Shown in pieces: positions 8,218-8,737 of a DNA stretch of 8,737 nt. The notes beneath the pieces were generated by a model, which had not been told where the DNA came from, made no database searches, and saw nothing but the letters and a program-made list of their open reading frames with translations. The stretch's first letter is position 1, and each line of letters starts with the position of its first letter. The DNA is from Pyrinomonadaceae bacterium. GTDB lineage: Bacteria; Acidobacteriota; Blastocatellia; Pyrinomonadales; Pyrinomonadaceae. Location: positions 1 to 8,737 of the forward strand of contig JACCTF010000697.1 of the NCBI GenBank assembly GCA_013812565.1. Direction: 5' to 3'. A program made the position numbers and the translations under genes.

Positions 8218-8737
8218 TATAAAAGGAAGCTTCAAGTATTCGTATCTTCTACATACGCTGATCTCACTGAAGAGCGACAAGCCGCGGTCCAGGCGATTCT
8301 GACGGCAGGACATATCCCGGCTGGGATGGAGTTGTTTGCCGCCGGCGATGAATCACAGATGGATGTGATAAAGCGCTGGATAGATGAATCTGATGTCTTC
8401 CTGCTGATACTAGGTGGGCGTTACGGGAGCATCGAACCTAAGAGTCAAAAGAGCTACATCCATTTGGAATATGAGTATGCCGTTGAACAAGGCAAGCCCC
8501 TATTCGCCGTCGTGATAGCGAATGACCATATCGATGAGAGGGTAAAAAAGTTTGGCACGAAAGTTATTGAGACAGAGCATTCTCAAAAGCTAAAGGAGTT
8601 CCGAACGTTGGTTCTAACCAAAATGAGTAAGTTTTGGCATGACCCTCGTGACATCAAACTTGCCGTTCTTGAAACTATGTCAGAACTCAGCCGCCGTAGC
8701 GAGCTATATGACTGGCACACCAAGATATGGATTTTGA
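8218..8737 (+). pseudogene. DUF4062 domain protein, start codon lost at the IS junction, runs off the window
   Basis: An open frame reads through to the last base of the window. It begins YKRKLQVFVSSTYADLTEER and continues with AGHIPAGMELFAAGDESQ, DESDVFLLILGGRYGSIEPK, SYIHLEYEYAVEQGKPLFAV and a charged helical section (EHSQKLKEFRTLV, then DIKLAVLETM). These are the diagnostic blocks of DUF4062, a Rossmann-like domain usually placed at the very N-terminus of larger proteins, including NTPases. The frame is closed upstream by TAG at 8203-8205 inside the IS right end. Between that stop and the ATG at 8326 (the Met of AGME) there is no ATG, GTG or TTG, so the conserved VFVSSTYxDLxxER motif cannot be translated from a normal start. 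The simplest reading is that the original start was removed with the IS junction, while the rest of the frame is undamaged, which implies a recent event. The region is AT-richer than its neighbours (23 G+C in 60 bases at 8521-8580). Full length and downstream domains are unknown. Confidence 0.85.

Overview
The window is bacterial chromosomal DNA of moderately high GC. It is mostly conserved housekeeping genes, with an insertion sequence and the start of a probable accessory locus at the right end. The best lineage guess is Acidobacteriota, perhaps Blastocatellia. That rests on the secreted Gly-Tyr repeat protein at 2283-2861, a type I recall as common in that phylum, plus the general gene repertoire. 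It is inference and no marker here proves it.

Layout. (1) 1-1926, minus strand: a yggS - yggT - yggU (DUF167) cluster in the classic order, transcribed leftwards, followed by the 5' end of a yebC/TACO1-type gene that runs off the left edge. (2) 1927-2282: a non-coding gap with a weak promoter candidate for yggS and, on the other strand, a structured leader for the next gene. (3) 2283-2861, plus strand: a secreted, highly charged repeat protein with one EF-hand-like calcium loop. (4) 2889-3066: a complete tRNA-Leu(CAG) unit with a consensus -35 box, an 84-nt class II tRNA and a perfect 20-bp hairpin that can serve as terminator for both strands. (5) 3095-5642, minus strand: ligA (NAD-dependent DNA ligase) followed by a small gene of the type I assign to DUF6941; both converge on the tRNA and share its terminator. 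(6) 5893-6714, minus strand: a GNAT-fold acetyltransferase of the COG3375 type. (7) 6742-8216: an intact IS4-superfamily insertion sequence with matching terminal inverted repeats and a 447-residue transposase carrying the DDE residues and an exact Y-(2)-R-(3)-E-(6)-K signature. (8) 8217-8737: an open frame with an unmistakable DUF4062 domain, AT-richer than its surroundings, which has no usable start codon because the IS lies immediately upstream. It continues past the right edge.

How it fits together. The left 6.7 kb is ordinary core genome: PLP homeostasis (YggS), an envelope protein (YggT), translation support (YebC, tRNA-Leu) and DNA joining (LigA). The interesting point is the right junction. 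The IS ends lie 27 bp from the GNAT start codon and directly against a beheaded DUF4062 gene. Removing the IS does not restore a start codon for DUF4062, so the junction looks like a rearrangement or an IS-adjacent deletion rather than a simple hop. DUF4062 is often the N-terminal domain of large multidomain proteins, including NTPases, so a larger accessory locus may lie just beyond the window; the window itself does not show it.
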